DNA of 64,000 bases, taken from the NCBI GenBank assembly GCA_026184775.1, contig JANCYW010000005.1:334501-398500 (forward strand), in the 5' to 3' direction. Below, piece by piece: positions 63,120 through 64,000 of this stretch. Source of the DNA: Cyanidium caldarium (lineage: Eukaryota > Rhodophyta > Bangiophyceae > Cyanidiales > Cyanidiaceae). The position numbers and the translations under genes were made by a program. Positions within the stretch are counted from its first letter, which is position 1, and each line of letters starts with the position of its first letter. The notes below the pieces were generated by a model. The model was not told where the DNA came from and made no database searches. It saw only the letters and a list, made by a program, of their open reading frames with translations.

Positions 63120-63344
63120 ATGACGACCCCACCCGGCAGCACCCCGTCGGGGAAGGGCGATGCCAGCAGCTCGCGCACGGTGCAGATAACCACGGCAATG
63201 CGTGCAGGCGAGCGCAGCGGTAAGGAGAGGACGGCGGATGGCAAAACGGTATCGCGTGCGCGTCCCCCGTGGCTGGCAGGCGTCGACTTTGGCGAGTGGA
63301 TCCTGCCGCGCCTGGAGAGTCTGGTGGCCGAATCCGACAAGTGA
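63120..63344 (+). CDS. Small hypothetical protein
   Basis: A 74-codon ATG frame between two supported genes. It is Ser/Thr/Gly/Arg-rich at first and ends in a more ordered segment, PPWLAGVDFGEWILPRLESL. I recognise no family. It lies 67 bp after the DMT stop and its stop is 9 bp from the convergent COA4 stop. It could be a short lineage-specific protein, or part of the DMT 3' UTR. Confidence 0.35.
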   Translation: MTTPPGSTPSGKGDASSSRTVQITTAMRAGERSGKERTADGKTVSRARPPWLAGVDFGEWILPRLESLVAESDK

Positions 63345-63353
63345 AGGCAGAGG

Positions 63354-63638
63354 TCACCGCGACGGTGGACGTTGCCGCTGCGCTTCACCGCTCGTCGCAC
63401 GGACGGCGCCAGCACGCTGTTGTCGCGCCGACCACGCTTCGTAACACCGCCGCAGCGCTTGCACCTGACTCTGGCACTTGCTCCAGTCGCGGTCATTCTC
63501 GCCCATGCATTCCTCCAGCTCACGGTACAAGTGGCCACAGCCCTGTTGATCGATTAAAGCGTCCTCCTCCTCCTCCTCCTCCTCGTCGTCGTCGTCGTCC
63601 CTAGGCCGGCTGCCGTGAGGCGTGGCCGGTGATCTCAT
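63354..63638 (-). CDS. COA4: COA4/CHCHD8-like twin CX9C protein
   Basis: This 94-aa intermembrane-space protein is required for cytochrome c oxidase assembly. C33 and C43 form the first CX9C, and C54 and C64 the second. The sequence between, ECMGENDRDWSKCQSQVQALRRC, closely resembles COA4 (ECM...DWRxCQxxVQxFxxC). An acidic run of 12 residues (D14-E24 plus D25) sits just before the domain, longer than usual, encoded by GAG/GAC triplets. It is expected to be imported and oxidised by the MIA40 pathway. The start is a clear ATG at 63638. Confidence 0.9.
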   Translation of the reverse strand: MRSPATPHGSRPRDDDDDEEEEEEEDALIDQQGCGHLYRELEECMGENDRDWSKCQSQVQALRRCYEAWSARQQRAGAVRATSGEAQRQRPPSR

Positions 63639-63930
63639 GGTCGCTGAGGATATCGATCCGTTGAGCGCAGTAGCGCTGTGCGGAACGCCTCGTCGCGTGC
63701 ACGCAGTGAGTGTTGGTTGTGTGGAGTGCTCGCGAACAGCTCTAGCTTTGGACTGGCTGCACCTCCGCGGCCCTCATCCGAGCGGGAGACGTCGGAAGAT
63801 AGCGGCGGCGCGGCTGGCACACGACCGCGTTCTCTTTCGCTGCACGCGGTGCCGTGCAACCGGGCGGAAAGCATGCCGTGGGCGTTGCGAGGAGGCGCAC
63901 GGCGCAGAGGGACGTAGCCGCCAGTGCATC

Positions 63931-64000
63931 ATGGAGCAGATGCGAGTGGGCGCCCATACCCAGAGCTCAGCGGCGGTGCCGGTCGCGTTTGTGGCCGGGC
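63931..64000 (+). CDS. Possible 5' end of a plus-strand gene leaving the window
   Basis: An ATG at 63931 opens a frame that stays open to the right edge (23 codons): MEQMRVGAHTQSSAAVPVAF and then VAG. The ending VPVAFVAG could be the start of a P-loop of the CobW type (usually PV-x4-G-F-L-G-x-G-K-T), but the diagnostic residues lie outside the window. The 292 bp before it show no gene. Confidence 0.3.
   Translation, partial: MEQMRVGAHTQSSAAVPVAFVAG

Overview
The window is nuclear DNA from a photosynthetic, intron-poor eukaryote with a GC-rich, compact genome (GC by eye about 60% or more; not computed). Nearly every gene is one uninterrupted reading frame starting at an ATG. There are eukaryote-only genes (LSM6, CK2 alpha, SKP1, ADA2, MSH2, BOP1, V-ATPase B, cytosolic HSP70 ending in EEVD), mitochondrial genes (cytochrome c1, COQ9, tafazzin, SUV3, COA4) and plastid-type genes (RIBA, an ABC1 kinase, a lumenal pentapeptide-repeat protein, a cyanobacterial-type HAD hydrolase, a NYC1/NOL-like reductase). 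This suits a unicellular red alga, most likely of the cyanidiophycean type. A GC-rich, intron-poor green picoalga is not excluded. No mobile element, virus-like element or CRISPR array was seen.

Layout. 1-11.4 kb: a tRNA-Leu followed by seven plus-strand genes (NYC1/NOL-like SDR, cytochrome b5, cytochrome c1, coiled-coil/SAP-like protein, MgtE Mg2+ transporter, HSP70, FKBP-TPR protein). 11.4-32.7 kb: alternating divergent and convergent pairs (tafazzin, FabG-like SDR, CID protein, CK2 alpha, FBPase, MAP65/PRC1, COQ9, ADA2, GATA factor, HAD hydrolase, RanBP9-like, LSM6, BIN4-like). 33-47.7 kb: ABC1K, VMA2, SUV3, RIBA, lumenal pentapeptide protein, SKP1, BOP1, Ap4A phosphorylase. 47.8-64 kb: MSH2, an Urb2-like giant protein, 5-oxoprolinase, OTU protease, GRAM protein, DMT transporter, a small ORF, COA4 and the probable first bases of another gene.

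The genes are mostly unlinked housekeeping functions. Loose themes are respiration and mitochondria (cytochrome c1, COQ9, COA4, tafazzin, SUV3), plastid function (NYC1/NOL-like, MgtE, ABC1K, RIBA, lumenal protein, HAD, DMT), ribosome and RNA processing (BOP1, Urb2-like, LSM6, CID) and protein quality control (HSP70, FKBP-TPR, OTU, SKP1, RanBP9/CTLH). Convergent partners are packed tightly: stop codons lie 3, 13, 33, 48, 76 and 79 bp apart, so opposing mRNAs probably overlap. Divergent pairs are separated by about 150-1100 bp.

The most unusual non-coding signal is at about 15755-15998, between the CID gene and CK2 alpha. It has a perfect 22-bp inverted repeat, extended to 32 bp with two mismatches, which encloses two small hairpins and is itself enclosed by further complementary segments. 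It looks like a structured RNA or a cruciform-forming element and matches no RNA family I recognise.
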